This document shows, piece after piece, positions 13,197-26,028 of a stretch of DNA of 64,000 nt (the stretch's first letter is position 1; every line of letters begins with the position of its first letter). The DNA lies in NCBI GenBank assembly GCA_008692225.1, contig VICG01000001.1:3201501-3265500 (forward strand). Reading direction: 5' to 3'. Below the pieces are notes generated by a model that saw only the letters and a list, made by a program, of their open reading frames with translations, searched no databases and was not told the DNA's origin. Made by a program: the position numbers and the translations under genes. The stretch is from Monilinia fructicola. Lineage: Eukaryota > Ascomycota > Leotiomycetes > Helotiales > Sclerotiniaceae.

Positions 13197-16117
13197 GGCG
13201 ACGACGTGTATTGACACTGCGGAAGACCGCCTGTAGAACCCGCCCGAATGCCCGAATCTCCCAATTCAAAATGATTTTCTTTTCGAAGTCGTTATATTTC
13301 TATTATGATGGAATGATGTTCCCAATGTATATTGATGTGTCTTTATAATTAGGTGTCGAAGGATTGGGACCTTGTTCGACGAGAAGAGTGTTGAAGGTTG
13401 AAAAGTTGTACAATAATAATATGGCCGAGGGTCTACCTGGAAAGAAGAAAGTATGGTCAAAGCTGCAGGAGCTAATCGATATATAACGAATGCAGATATT
13501 GAAGATTGAAGCAGGAGAGTGAGTGTATAGGTAGAGATATAATAATGAAGGTCGGTGGATATGGCGATCCTCTTTGGTTGTATAAAAGATGTGTATTACA
13601 GATAAATGTAGGTGGGATAAACGATTGTACGAAAGAGAGCAAAGGTAGAAAACCACTTGTAGAAATCCGGAAAAGCTTGTCACATCACCAAACGATAAAG
13701 GAAAGAGGCAAAAAAGAATGAATGAGCGTCGTAAGAAGACATCAGCATCAACGCGCTATCGGGATATCTCTTTGAACAAGGGGCAAGGCATTGGGACGCT
13801 TGGGAAGTTTTGGGAAGTGGAAGTGGAAGTGGAAGTTGAGAACTCTACTGCAATACTGCGTCCTTCCCTACAATCAAGTAGAATACATGTACGGAGTACA
13901 ATAATGCTCATACTATCGAGAAAGAAAGGGAAAAAAAGATATTACTTTGGGTCGGGATTGAGAGTCTGGAATCATCAGGGGTTCGTCAAGGATTGAGGGA
14001 AAGCTTCTGGTGGAGTCGGTGGATACTTCACTCACCAATACAAGTCAAGCGAGTGAGCCAAAGGAGACCAAGCGGGCCAAGTCGAACCAAGGATAGACTA
14101 CAGCCAGAGGAGGTAATAATAGAACAATATGTAGTAAATGGTCAGTAGGAAGTGCCAAATAGTCGATGATAAATATAAGTAGTATGTGTGATGATACCAC
14201 AATATACAAATAGCACATGTACAGGAAGAGAAACTTGGGGACAAAGCCAAAACTGAGTTCAACTTGCGTTCTAGCTATTCAGGGTACGATTGACTGAGCC
14301 ACTATTGCCACTTTTTCTTTAGGGAATCCTTACAATCCATGATCGCTATTGGATGAGATGATTTCTGTATGGATCATCCACATTCAGGTACCGTTTCCTG
14401 ACCCTGCTGGATTGATTGGCCAAGTGTTAGAAATGGAGATGTCATGGAGAACTTAGACGGAGTAGTTCTCGTTTGGATTCTTTAGTTTGTAACAAGAATA
14501 GTACTACCAGATGAACTTCCGGACCTTGGTTGGTTGTGATTCAAGCATGCAAACTAAATGAATGAAAGGAAGGAAGAGATCTGACGAATTATATTAGTAC
14601 AGGTGTAAGAATGATTTGGAAATAGAAACATGAAACTTTTCTTCATATCCGCGTACAATAAGTAATAAGTATAGAGTACAGAGTACTGTAGGTAGAGAGT
14701 AGAGACTCAAGACAGGTAGATGTATGTATGTATGTATGTCCCTCTAAAGGATGATCCAGGAAGAAATGAAGATATATAATTCTATATCTCATTCTTTTTT
14801 CGTTCCATAAATATTAAATTGAATTTCTCCAGGCTACTCATTACTCGTACTTCTGCCCATTATCTAACTTATCCAAGGAGGCACATGGGAATGACTCCAG
14901 CCAGGACTTCCACGAACGATCCGAATGCTGATACTTGAACTTGTCTGATCTGCTTCGTGTAGGAGTGATCATCATCATTATGTTATTATTATTACTTAGT
15001 ATTATTATTCCTGTTATTATTGTTATTATTCTCCGTCTTCTTCTTCCTCTGAAATGGGAACCCAAGTACTGCAGGAATCCATGAGATTGGAATCCAATTT
15101 TACCTAGGTAGGGGGGAAATCACATACGAAGTACAGAGCACATCCAACACCTAGCACAGGAACACAGCAATAGTACGGTAGAACCGTACAGAGTAGATGA
15201 ACCAATCTCTTTGGAATCTTTGCCCAAGTAGAAATTGTGGACTATCTTATGAACTCAATGCTTATAAAAGTATATTGTTATTATTGGTAATGATACATGT
15301 ACGGACTACATAACTTGATATGTTTTGCATAAAGTCTCAGATTATATTTTGATGAAGAATACAAAGCATCAAATCGATGTACGGAGGAAGCTATTTTCAA
15401 TCTCAATCATATGAGCCATCAGCCATTAAGAGTTCATACCATCCATCCATCCATCCGTCCATCCATCCATCCATTCATCCATCCATCCGACCTGTCGACT
15501 CTCCATCCGTCCATCCAAACAAGCAGTACAATAACACAATACAATTGACCTCTTCCCCATACTTTGAAATCTCCACGCAAGAAGAGGCGCATCTTGCTAA
15601 CGTTGTGGCGAAAGAGGTTCGATTCATAGATGTTCGAGAGCAAAAGCCATTTTTGGTGTCGAATTCAAGATATCAAACGGCCAAGTTCATGTTTATTTAC
15701 GGAGGCTTGAGGAGTTCGAGTATATCGACCGGGTAACCTTACCGACCACGATTTAGAGACCACGATTTTATTATTATTATTATTATTAGTATTATTAATG
15801 ATTATTGTGGTTATTGTTATTGTTATTGTTATTGTTATCATTAAAAAAAATTCATTATTCCTATAACTATAATTAGCCCGGAGGATAATAACGAACGATG
15901 GATTTCTAGTTTGATGCAATAGATACGAGCGCCGCCATTAATGAATGCAACATGGATGGAATATTATGTCATGGAGCATTCAAGGAATCCTACAAAACTA
16001 ATCAGAAGCCAATTAGTAGGTACGTTGTATTTATTATTACTGTAGCGATCGATATGCGGACATCACAAACGAGATAACGGTGTTGCAACACAATGAAATC
16101 AAGTGAGCAAAACTGGA
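13197..16117. other. Intergenic region upstream of the FLC gene
   Basis: No gene is recognised. The 5' flank of the FLC-family gene is followed by A/T-leaning DNA with (GGAAGT)n near 13815-13835, (ATT)n near 14960-15035 and 15768-15790, and (CCATC)n near 15440-15490. A TACGGAGTACA palindrome sits at about 13,890. None of the short open frames looks like a protein. Confidence 0.55.
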
Positions 16118-16124
16118 TATAAAA
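16118..16124 (+). promoter_or_regulatory. TATA box of the 5S rRNA gene
   Basis: TATAAAA lies 30-24 bases upstream of the first 5S base. In Neurospora and other filamentous ascomycetes, dispersed 5S genes need an upstream TATA-like element near -29 in addition to the internal control region, so position and sequence both fit. Confidence 0.7.
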
Positions 16125-16147
16125 TAATATTTAGCAGTGTTTTCGTC

Positions 16148-16267
16148 ACATACGACCATAGACTGAGGAGAATTGGGCATCCCGTCCGCTCTGCCATACA
16201 CAAGCCTCAGATCGGTGGATTAGTAGTTGGGTGGGTGACCACCAGCGAATCCCCACTGTTGTATGTT
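16148..16267 (+). rRNA. 5S ribosomal RNA, complete
   Basis: A 120-base 5S rRNA gene transcribed by RNA polymerase III. It starts with ACATACGACCAT and ends with GTTGTATGT, and these ends pair to form helix I. Helix II pairs CTGAGG with CCTCAG. The internal control region (AGTAGTTGGGTGGGTGACCACC) is present, and its GGTGG/CCACC stem is intact. All stems I checked are paired, so it looks functional. It stands alone, far from any rDNA, as is normal for filamentous ascomycetes, where 5S genes are scattered. A T-run follows immediately. Confidence 0.96.
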
Positions 16268-16278
16268 TTGTGTTTTTT
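16266..16278 (+). terminator. RNA polymerase III T-run terminator
   Basis: TTTT at 16266-16269 begins exactly at the 3' end of the 5S gene. A second run of six T follows at 16273-16278. Pol III stops at runs of four or more T, so this is a standard double terminator. Confidence 0.8.
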
Positions 16279-16508
16279 CTTTTGCTCTCCAGGAATTCTG
16301 ATGTTTGAAGAAAAGCTCTTACACAAAAGGTCTTTTGGACCTTTCTTTTATTTTAATCCAATCCATTTTGCGGATGGACACTTCAAGATATTTTTGGGCT
16401 GAAAAAAAGAAAAACAAACATGAATGATGTGGTAACTGGATTGAAAATGCAACACATGATACTGGATGGATGCTAACGATATCGAAGTTAGATGGCTAAA
16501 ACGGCTGG

Positions 16509-16550
16509 TTGCATCTTGCATCTTGCATCTTGCATCTTGCATCTTGCAAC
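16509..16550. repeat. Heptamer tandem repeat TTGCATC
   Basis: Five perfect copies of TTGCATC and a sixth ending AAC. It lies 240 bp downstream of the 5S gene with no coding context. Confidence 0.9.
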
Positions 16551-19500
16551 AAACAGCACGGCTGCAGAACCCAGGATGTCCCTTCATGTCCTACTTGAAT
16601 TGCCTTTCTCATGAGATGTTGTCACTTGTGGACCATTAGCTTTTCTGTCATATGTCCGTCTGATTGGGAATGAATATTGGCCAAGTTCACCAAGAATAAT
16701 AATTCAGAGGAACGGTTCTTGGTTCCTCTTAGGCTTATTATTCCACGTCAGGTAGTTTGAGGAAGTATCACCATCACAATGATAACAACTAAACATCAGC
16801 CAGGAAGACTTTTGCTGCATTTATAATACTTTCACGACACGGAATTGGTAAGTTTTAGAAACAATGAAAGGACCATCGAGAACGACCCTTTCTGTGCTCC
16901 ATCATTCCGCGCATCTAATATCAAAAAAACATATCCGAGAAATGACAAAGCTCGCCACTGTATCTACCTAGTGGCAAGATAGTGAGAGAAGGGACGGGAT
17001 GATGCCTTGCTCGAAACTTTATAAATATATCCCTACCCTCGACAGCGTCGACACCCAGGAAAATCATCTCCGGAGTCCGTGTATCTGGACCGCTCTAGAC
17101 GCTTCTACCCCGTCTTCTCGAATTCGTTCTTGATCTGCTGTCCCATGAAATCGGGCTCTGGAGTCCAGAGTCCATTGCTAAAATATCCTTCGTGCGCTCT
17201 CTTTTCTTTACTACGGCTGCGCATGAATTTGCTTTCAATTGACGGTGGCAGAAGGCAGACCATAGCATATTACTGCATGCATGCATCCATCTCTACCAGG
17301 CCTACCGCAATCCCTCCATCTCGGGGAGACATGCCGTCTAGTTTTTTATGTGATAGACACGTCGAAAATACAATGAACGGCACTGACAAATTCTGGGTGA
17401 TGCAGAAAATGTCATTTGGTTACTACATCATGTCTACTTGGCCGATTTCGCGATTGTAGAACGTGGGATCCGATCATTGCAAATAGTGGGACATGGCAGT
17501 CAAGGGAGCAAAAAACTATGAGTTAAGGTTGAAGGATTTTTGATATGGTTTGTTTTCTTGTTTTCATTTCCTTGGCTGCTTGGTTTCTTCACTCTCTTTG
17601 CTGATAAGGTAGTTCTTTATCGGATATCTCGGGCAGAATGGAATGCTAGATGATCCGTGGGGCGAGACACTCTTAGGATCCTTCTCTTCTGTGAGTGATA
17701 CATCACTGGTTCTTCGTTGTATTATGCGAAGCTTGATGCTAGGGCCGAGGAGATGGAAACCTTATCAAATTGGAAGTAAACGAATTTCATTCTAGGAACG
17801 TAAACAGATTGAGCGAGTCTATGGACATTCATCTGAGCTTATATGAATTCGGCACTTCGCTTTAACCTCGAATGGTCTGTGGTTTTATTATCTTTGCCTT
17901 CCAGGTGCTTTTCAACAAAGAAAACTGCGTCACTGGCCCGTATGAGCTCAGATGGACGTCCATGCGACCTACCCACCTACCTTGAACATGAAGTATGAAA
18001 TATCTACACTTTACAATAAGCCTTGAGATCCAACATAGGGTGATCCTGTGACCAGTGCCAAAAGATGCAGTTGATATGATCAACGCTGATGCAAGCATCC
18101 TCGCTCAAACAGCAAAAGAAGTTTCGTTGCAGCTATCTTCTATTCATATCCACACTTCTCGCATTCCTATTTCCACTCCCTCCACACCCTTTCTTCATAT
18201 ATCCCAAGCAAGGACTACAGTAACATGTCCCATTCCCATCTCTCAATATTCCATCTTCGGGACAGAGAGAGAACCCGCAAAATCATTCGTCCACACCGGA
18301 GTCTCAACATACAGAAGCCCTTCCCCTCCCCCCGACGCACCATCAGATAACATGACCGAATGATGATGGGCGCTCCAAAGTACAAATCGCAGTGAATGTG
18401 AATCGCCCTTCAAGCTCCGAAGCCTATCTATCTCTCCCATTGCAATTCCTTCTATATTTCATTTCCCGTGCCCTTTGTTCGCATCGCGTACCCTTTTCCT
18501 GAGTTATTCTTGGAGGCGCGCCATATGCAAACTTCTTGAATAGCACCAGGATTAATTGGGTTGAGCTCCACGTGCTTCTGTGACGAACAGAAACTGACAT
18601 CCGGACTACAATCAACAGCCACCTCATACCGCTCCACCTTCTCAAGAAGACGACTTGGGCCTTCTTGGCCATACCATGCATGGCAAAGACGCAATGCGAT
18701 GAGACGAGGGGAAAGTTTGCATGTGATTTGACTTTGATCACCCCAGATATGTTTGGGCACCGGCCATCCTCCTCGTCATCTTACGAAACAGGAATGCGTG
18801 GAATTCTAGCGTGGTGTATGGACGGACACGTAGCTCTGCTGGAGACACAAGTTGTTTTGATGACTCAATTTCTGGGAGATTTCACAAGACCAATTCTTTT
18901 GCAATAAAGGAACGGATGTTGGGAACAGAGATGCAGGAGGATTTCTTGGGCACGTGCGGTAGATTCGATGGAGTTGAGGATGATGGATAAGAGGAGAAGG
19001 GAAGAGGGTTATGGAGCGATTGATGAGACTTCTGAAGGGGGACAAGGGCAGCCCTGAGAGATGGAGGCCAGTCAAGAGACGGGTAGATTGGAGTTCAAGG
19101 GAATAGGGTAGATTTGTGATATGGAAGATTGAGGCAAACCTCAAAAGAGAAACGGGAGATTAGATACATCCTCCAAAACTTCATAGTTCAGACCGCTCTC
19201 GTCCATAGATCTATCCATTTGGGTCATCCCAGATGAATGTCTGATCAAGTTCAGATGACACTCTGCGGAAATGCACACAGCAACTAGAGATTCGTTGAGA
19301 AGAGAGACAGACGACTGCGCTTCGTGTGTTCTGTATATAGCACGATCAAGAGAATCCAATGCAGGAGATGCAACTTAGTATACCAGATGGAAGTGCCATT
19401 CTCCTGCGTGAAAATATTACCCAAAGTTAGCATGGGACGTTACTTCGTGGAACAAAGCCCGAGTCATATAAGATGCACAATCTACGACAGGTATACAGCG

Positions 19501-21485
19501 CCAACATTCGGGAGTCTGCAGGTATGAACCTCGACTTCATCTCGTTTGGAGAATCTGGAGTCCTTACTCCCTACCATGGCCTTCGATTGCCGAGCTATCC
19601 AGTTTTCCTCAACCAATGGGTACCTCTAATGCGTTTCAGATGATGTCTCTAAACAGTGTGTCTTAGTATCAGTGTCAACGTCAGGCACCGACCGCTCGAT
19701 GGTGCGATTCGGAGAATCACAAGTCGTGAAGATTTGATCCGTCCGCGGTCACTGGATCCCCATTCCGCAGCCATAACCCCCAGACTACTTAGTGTCTTAT
19801 TTTACATGTTGGATATTGACTTTGATGATATATGTATGGATGGACATGTATCATCATCTTGGCGAATGAATCTGTTGTAGAGCTAGCTATACTGGTGTCC
19901 CTCCAATCTTGACGTGGTTTCTGATTGAGTTGTGTGGCGTTAATGACAATGGCTCATTCTTGCTCTTGCATGATGCATCCATCAATCTCAGAAATAGGCG
20001 TATGTAGAAGCTACGCCAGAATCCGAACATTGGACAATTTTATTTGACAGTTTGATTGGACGTCCGATGTGGTTCGTTCCGTTAAGTAGACTGTTGATAA
20101 CGTACATTCGTCCAGACAGATCACTATAGTACGATGCAAAATATCAGATTGAATGAACAATTTTTGGTAGTCATCATATCAAAAATGACAAACAAGATTA
20201 TTCGACCAAACTTGTCTCAGAGAACTACAAGTATTTGGGTAACCAAGTAATGAAATCTGAAAAGTACCACCAACGTCTAGCATCATATAAACAACGATGA
20301 ACATCCATATCATAGAGCCAAATAACCCTCCCAATACCGGACTCCCCTTGGTAATCAACCACAGCCACAACCACAAACACCCAATGTTCTCCTCATGATC
20401 TCCCCAAGCCTCTCCGCCTTCTCGAATAATATTCGAGGCCATTCCGGTACAGCATTCTCACCATCATGATTAATGGCTAACCAATATCTATACTACAAGC
20501 TTCGAACCCACACCACATCAAACCCAACCCAACCCAACAGCACTACTACTACCCTCAAGCACCCTCCCCGTAAAATCAGCTCTCCCCCAAAGGCTTCAAG
20601 TCCCCCGATACATACACAAAACATCATCCAACACCCAAATGCCAACCGTCATGCATCTCACCTATATCCCCGTCATGCTCACGCTTGTAACTATAACCGC
20701 AGGTTCACCGCAATCACATCACCACATCCACACCAACCACGAACCGATCTCCCCAATCTCTACACAAATACCCATCTCCAAGAAAAGGAGGAGAACCGAC
20801 TTCATCACGATCCAACCAACGCGGCTTTCGCGGCTGCGGCTAATTCGCCTCTGCGGCGTGATTGTTGGTGACTTTATGCGCGCGATACTGGGCGCCGCAA
20901 CGTCTGCTTCTACCATATGACGATGACTTCCCAACTGCAAGGATCTCAGTCGAGGTGGGCGCTGCAGTCGTTGCAACCAACACTTGGTTATACACATACC
21001 AATCCGTACGGCCCAACCGAGCAAAAGACCACGACGGCCCCCCACCTTGCCGTGCACGCAACCGCATGCATATGTGCACGAGGCCGAGAGTCCCTCCTCG
21101 GATCACGCACCGCGACAAGAGAGTAGAGGACGCCCGGAGCAGAGGACCACGGATCGATGCCGCGCGCACGGGGCGAGGACGAAACGGTAGCGAGAGCGTC
21201 CCACCCTAAAGCGGACGGGCCGTGGTGCTCCTTCTCAGTAAGCACAGCGCGTAAGCACAGCGTACCATGGACAGACCCAGGGCCACGGATCGCACCACCT
21301 CGCATTGCAACGTCGCGCAATGCAATGCGAAAGCGTGGCGTCGCCGAGGTGCAACGTGGATAGCCGCTCGTGTGCCGCGGATGGATGGGATTCGTCTTCG
21401 CAGTGGGGAAGTGACCGAAGTCGCGATGATGCCACATCTCGCATGTGAGTCGGAGACGAAAGGAGACGAGAAGAGAAGCGAGCGA

Positions 21486-21539
<54 letters not shown>

Positions 21540-22688
21540 AGCCCGAACTCCATGAGCACATATACGTACCTATTCTCCTCAGTCGCCAATTGCAAATCAA
21601 ACCACCCAGGCCTTCCCCTGTGAGTTGTGACCTCGCCCCCCCGAATGGAATTCGAATTCCTCGCCCGAGTACATTGCTGCGACCCCCTCCACACACACGC
21701 ACCACACCCGACACCGACACCCCACCCTACACACCCTACCCTGCCCTACCCTACCCTCTACATCATCAAATCCACGACATCGGGCCTACCCCAACGCATT
21801 CCTCGCCCCCATCCTCGCGCTCGCGCCCAGCATCGAAATCTCACCTCATCAAGGCCAAACATCAAACATCAAACTCCAAACTCCACCCACCTCATCAAAC
21901 ACTCCCTCCCCTGCTCTCCCCTGCCACTCTCACTCACCACGATTGTAAATCCGATGCGATCCCATCCATCATTCATTACCACCAGACCAGTCCACCAATG
22001 CCCCAAATCTCAACAGCACACACCCCTTGCGATGGGAAATTGTTTCTAAAAAAAAAAAAAGAAAAAAGAGGGGGGAAAAAAAGGTATTTAAACAGGGCCT
22101 CACTTCAAAGTATCGGTACGCGTGGTAAGCCTTCACATCCAACGCTACATGTAGAGAAAGTTGTGGCATTGAAGACAATGCCCTCGAGTGAGATGTCAGA
22201 TTTCATGCTCAGCCCAACATATGATTCAGAAGAGTCATCATCTATCTATCTTTATAATCTTGGATTTCCATAATCTCTACAAAAGCGCTAGAAAACATTA
22301 CAAAAGTGGTATGTTTTATTCTCCTCTTCCCCGTCACTTCTTCCTCGCTCGACCACAGCATAACATAGCCGAGTCTTCAGACTCAAGAATAACCTTACAG
22401 CATGTCATGTATGTAATACTGCTGCCGCTGTGCACATGTCAAAGTTATGCTTACGTTTCATGCTTTATGCTTAAGCCAATCCATAGCCTACTACATAGAA
22501 AATACGCCAATCCATTCCTCAATCCGACTAGAATCCCTCCCCAAGAACGCCATTAATGCATCTTCATCTGACTTGATCCCACTCCATCTCAGGCTTTATG
22601 CATCATGCACGATAAACATCAACGTAGATGAGGCACGAAAACAAGAGTAGTCAAAATACTTTTCATCTCTCAAAGCATAATTTTACCC
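16551..22688. other. 6-kb gene-free region
   Basis: I find no gene. Short open frames near 17.1, 18.1, 18.4-18.8, 19.7 and 20.5-22.3 kb show no domains, no signal or membrane features and no convincing introns. The stretch 20.9-21.45 kb is noticeably more GC-rich than its surroundings. A (GAAA)n tract followed by (GA)n lies at about 21,484-21,540, and a C-rich tract with CCCTA motifs at about 21,710-21,760. Confidence 0.55.
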
Positions 22689-25429
22689 TCATTCCTCTGT
22701 ATCCACTGTATCTTCTACCGTAGCAGCCTTGGCTTTCCCCTTCTCCCGTCTTCTCATCTCTCCATCATCGTCTGATCTTCGCTCAGTGTGCTCCGCTGAA
22801 CTGCTAGTTGACTCACCAGTACCAGTCATTGAATTGAGAGAAACATGAGATTCAAGTTTTCACTACCATCATGTGGAGGCAAAGTTGGCGCCGAACGAGC
22901 ACCATCAAGATTTTGATTACCCGCTAAACTTGACCCCGAAAATAGTTGTGAATTTCCCCAATTAGGTAAATCGGGAGGATCTGTAAATGGGTTTGTATTT
23001 GTGGAAGATGGGAGAGTATGGATTGTAGCCGATTGGTCAGCCGATATAGAGGGCGGAGTATTGATGACGTTTGTTTTCAGAAGAATCAACCGAGTCGGCC
23101 TGCGAATGATTTTGTTCGGTATTGATTGGTGCAGTTCTATTATTAGATGTTTCACTTTCCGGATTTATAGGGCTGACTACATTTGCTGGTGATGTGGAGG
23201 CTATGATGGGGTCATCAGATGTTAATGTTGCTGCAGGTCCTGTCGAAGTCCCTGGTGTCCCTGCTTGGCCCGGAAAGGCGCATTATGTAGTCTTTCTAAC
23301 GGAAGAAGTGAACCAACCCTCTGGTATGAACTCCAGTGGAAGGTCAGCACTGCCAGATGGTATTGCGGATGTATTTGGGCGTAAGCTATGTCTTTGGATT
23401 TGTGGTTGACTTTGTTGGTCGGCTACTGAATGAGGGGGGGATTTGTGGCGTTTGGTGAAAGTTGGGCGCTTGTGCGGTTGCGGCAAGGGAAAATTTGCTG
23501 CCAAAGGATCCGTGGCGTTGTTCTGTAGGGTTCTCAGTCTGGACAATTCCCCTTGTAGTAATTGGACAACTAGCAGTTGCTGTTGGCTCAATTGCAAATT
23601 TCGGATTTCCTGAGCTACTTGTTGTTCGATCTCTTCTAAATGTTGGGGGTAATTGATCAAGTGGTATTGGTCCGGCGTGATCCCCATTATGCACAAGAAC
23701 TGGTTGGGCTTGGGGCTGAGCTCGACGAGGGATACCTAGTTCTAAACCATAGACTCTTGGCCCTACACCCGCAGCATTTACCTGACCTCCTGGGGGGGTT
23801 TTGAAGGCCAGGAAAATCATTAAAATTTGCCTGCCCAAACCCCAATCTGATCGGTCCAAGATTAAGCATACGCATTTCCGCGCCCACGACCAGGTGCTGC
23901 TGCTGGTTGAGCACCAGCAGGTCCATCTTGTTGACCGGGAGCGGGTTTGGTTAGCTCTAGCATTTCGATTGGCATTGGCTTGCGCATCTTGAGGAGTTTC
24001 TACCACAGGATTTCGACACGTTGGGCATACTTGTTGACGTTCAAGCCAACTTTTTAAACAACCCAGATGAAGAATGTGTCCACATGGTAATTTCTTTGGT
24101 CTTGTACGTTCGTTAACAGTACCTGGTCGAGGTTGTGCTCCAGCAGGTACCGGAGGATTTGTTACAGACCAAGGTCGCATTTCCTCGCGACATATAATGC
24201 AAGTATCTTCTCTCTGGATATCCTCAACGGTTGCATCTTCATATCTCGAATTCATATCGTGAGTTGCTCTGCGATATCTCAAGAACGCTGTAAGTCGTTT
24301 GATGAATGATCTTGCCCGTAACAAAGAGATCTCGCATAATATGAATTGGTAGGCCATAGAATGTGAAAAGGATGAAAAAGAAGGATGAGTAAATGGACAA
24401 CTTCATGAAGTCCTGTTTCTGAGTGAGTAATGTAATGAGGTAGAAATGTATATAAGCTTACCAGTTATCAAATCAAGGTCAAAACCCATTGACCCTTTGC
24501 TTCCCACCCTGGAACTTCAATATCCATTTCCTCGACATCATCTTCCGAGGGCAAAGGAGTAGTAGGTTCTTGGTAATCGTCACCAGCTTCCGCGCGTGCG
24601 ATTTCTCTCTGTCTGAGGATCTCTGCCCTCTCCTCTCTAACTTCCCTCTTCCTTTCGATTAACCTCTCTTGGGTTTGCTTCTTGACCACTTTTGACTCCA
24701 TCACCGAGATGAGATATCTACAAGCCGTAGAGGAACTCGACACGGTCAACACCGCAAATTCAAACAAGAAACATAACCATCATATTCGGCCTTGCCTGTT
24801 GAATCACCGTATTGATCGTATAACTCATCAACCACGCATCATAAAAGACCGAAACCGCCAATGATATAGATAATCGAATATGGAATAGTTTTGGATTGGC
24901 AGGTGGTTGCTGTTCTAGAATTTCAACTCGTCCATCACCAATCCATCCCCAGACCTTGCCAGTAAGCAGAGCGACGAACATTACGAGGAACCAGCCCCGA
25001 CTTCTTCCCTGAATATGGTCATGGCGAGACATGTTTCTGTGATGGCGAACCAGGCTTTCTCATATAATTGTTCAATTTCGATAGGACGGAGGGGGCCATA
25101 GCAGAGTCGTTGAAGTCCGTACATGAAACTGGAGAAAATGAATAGAATCTACGACCTGTCAGCAAACGGAAGCTACGGCGGGGTTTTCGCAGGGTGCAGA
25201 AATGAGGAATCTGGATCCTGAGCATACCAAGTTTATCAATATCTATGATAAGTTAGTCATGACCATCGAATAGAAAGCTCAAAGACTGCATACCATAAGA
25301 CAGAGGTTACTCTGCGCCAAATAAACGCATGCTGAATAGAAGTTTGCGCGCTGGTTTGAACGCAGATAGCACTACTCCACCCGCCAAAGCTGTGGAGATA
25401 CCAGCATACCAGGCAAGTCTCGAACTCAT
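22689..25429 (-). CDS. HRD1: HRD1-type ER ubiquitin ligase, heavily frame-broken
   Basis: Orthologue of Hrd1/synoviolin, the membrane E3 ligase of ER-associated degradation. The N-terminus has hydrophobic membrane segments (the conserved stretches YSACVYLAQSN, FMYGLQRLCYGPLRP and WFLVMFVALLTGKVWGWIGDG are all present). A RING-H2 domain follows (CIIC...CGHILHLGC...CPTC, about 24,060-24,230), then a Q/P/S-rich cytosolic tail ending in a basic KGKAKAATVEDT motif before TGA at 22,689. Exons: 25429-25294, 25242-25228 (15 nt), 25148-24462 and about 24410-22689. The family order is preserved but the reading frame is not. It must shift near 25355, 24996, 24765, 24472, 24316, 23940, 23866, 23795, 23683, 23310, 23270, 23075 and 22858. 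Several of these are short homopolymers (C7, G4, AAA). I saw no nonsense substitution. As given, the sequence cannot encode the protein. Identity is very confident; functional state is not. Confidence 0.93.
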
Positions 25430-25487
25430 TGTGAAGCTGCCCGGGCTCAGCTGTTCACCTGCGAGCTTGAAGAGGTGGTTGACGCGG

Positions 25488-25545
25488 AGCTGGAGCTTGA
25501 GCTTCAGCTGTAGCTTGAGCTGTAGCTTAATAGCTTCAAGCTTAA
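25488..25545. repeat. AGCT hexamer array in the HRD1 5' leader
   Basis: Nine AGCT tetramers; the first seven are spaced exactly six bases apart, with varying dinucleotides between them. It lies 60-115 bases upstream of the HRD1 start codon, so it is probably in the promoter or 5' UTR. AGCT is its own reverse complement, so the transcript could form a hairpin. No known regulator is implied. Confidence 0.8.
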
Positions 25546-25920
25546 TATGTGGCGTGCTCAATCAGAAATGCGACAATGGAACGAGCTCCAAAGGATGTGT
25601 CTGTTGTCTCTTTGCCAGAAATCTTGTACGTTGACTAAGTACCCATTATCACACTCAACGTTTTTTGATAAAAGTCAACTTGGCATGTTCTGCCTGAAGT
25701 TATGTTTTTGTATGATGCTATCATATAGAACTGGCCACGTTCCGATAAGAGCTGTGGCGTTTAGCAAATATGAAATAATCTGACGTGTGGCTCGTGCTTT
25801 CTCTTTATCTAATTAGAAAATGAGTAGAAGGTTAGAATTATATAGAGTATGCTCGAAGATACTATACTTGGAATGTGTGCGAGTAATAATAATCTATAGC
25901 TAATAAGTATATAATAGTTT

Positions 25921-25964
25921 GATAATATAATATTCATTAGTATTTGATTAGATATTAGAATGTG
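25921..25964. repeat. Degenerate 40-bp repeat, left copy
   Basis: The segment reads roughly ATAATATTCATTAGTATTTGATTAGATATT. Two related copies lie to the right of the nested transposon (27,645-27,738). The outer transposon therefore seems to have landed in or beside a short tandem array that is now A/T-mutated. Confidence 0.55.
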
Positions 25965-26028
25965 AATAAAATGATATAATATAACTATTATAAATATTTA
26001 AATAAATTATAATATAATATAATATTTA

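Noticed and set aside
21710..21760. CCCTA-rich stretch resembling telomeric repeat
   Set aside because: Units are CCCTACC/CCCTGCC mixtures, not the CCCTAA repeat of fungal telomeres.
21590..22273. 227-codon Pro/His/Thr-rich frame
   Set aside because: Its composition is that of C-rich low-complexity DNA, and it contains a poly-Lys run from an A13 homopolymer.
22689..25429. Explaining the HRD1 frame changes by extra introns
   Set aside because: The breaks lie within continuous conserved sequence with only one base to spare; no intron of plausible size fits.
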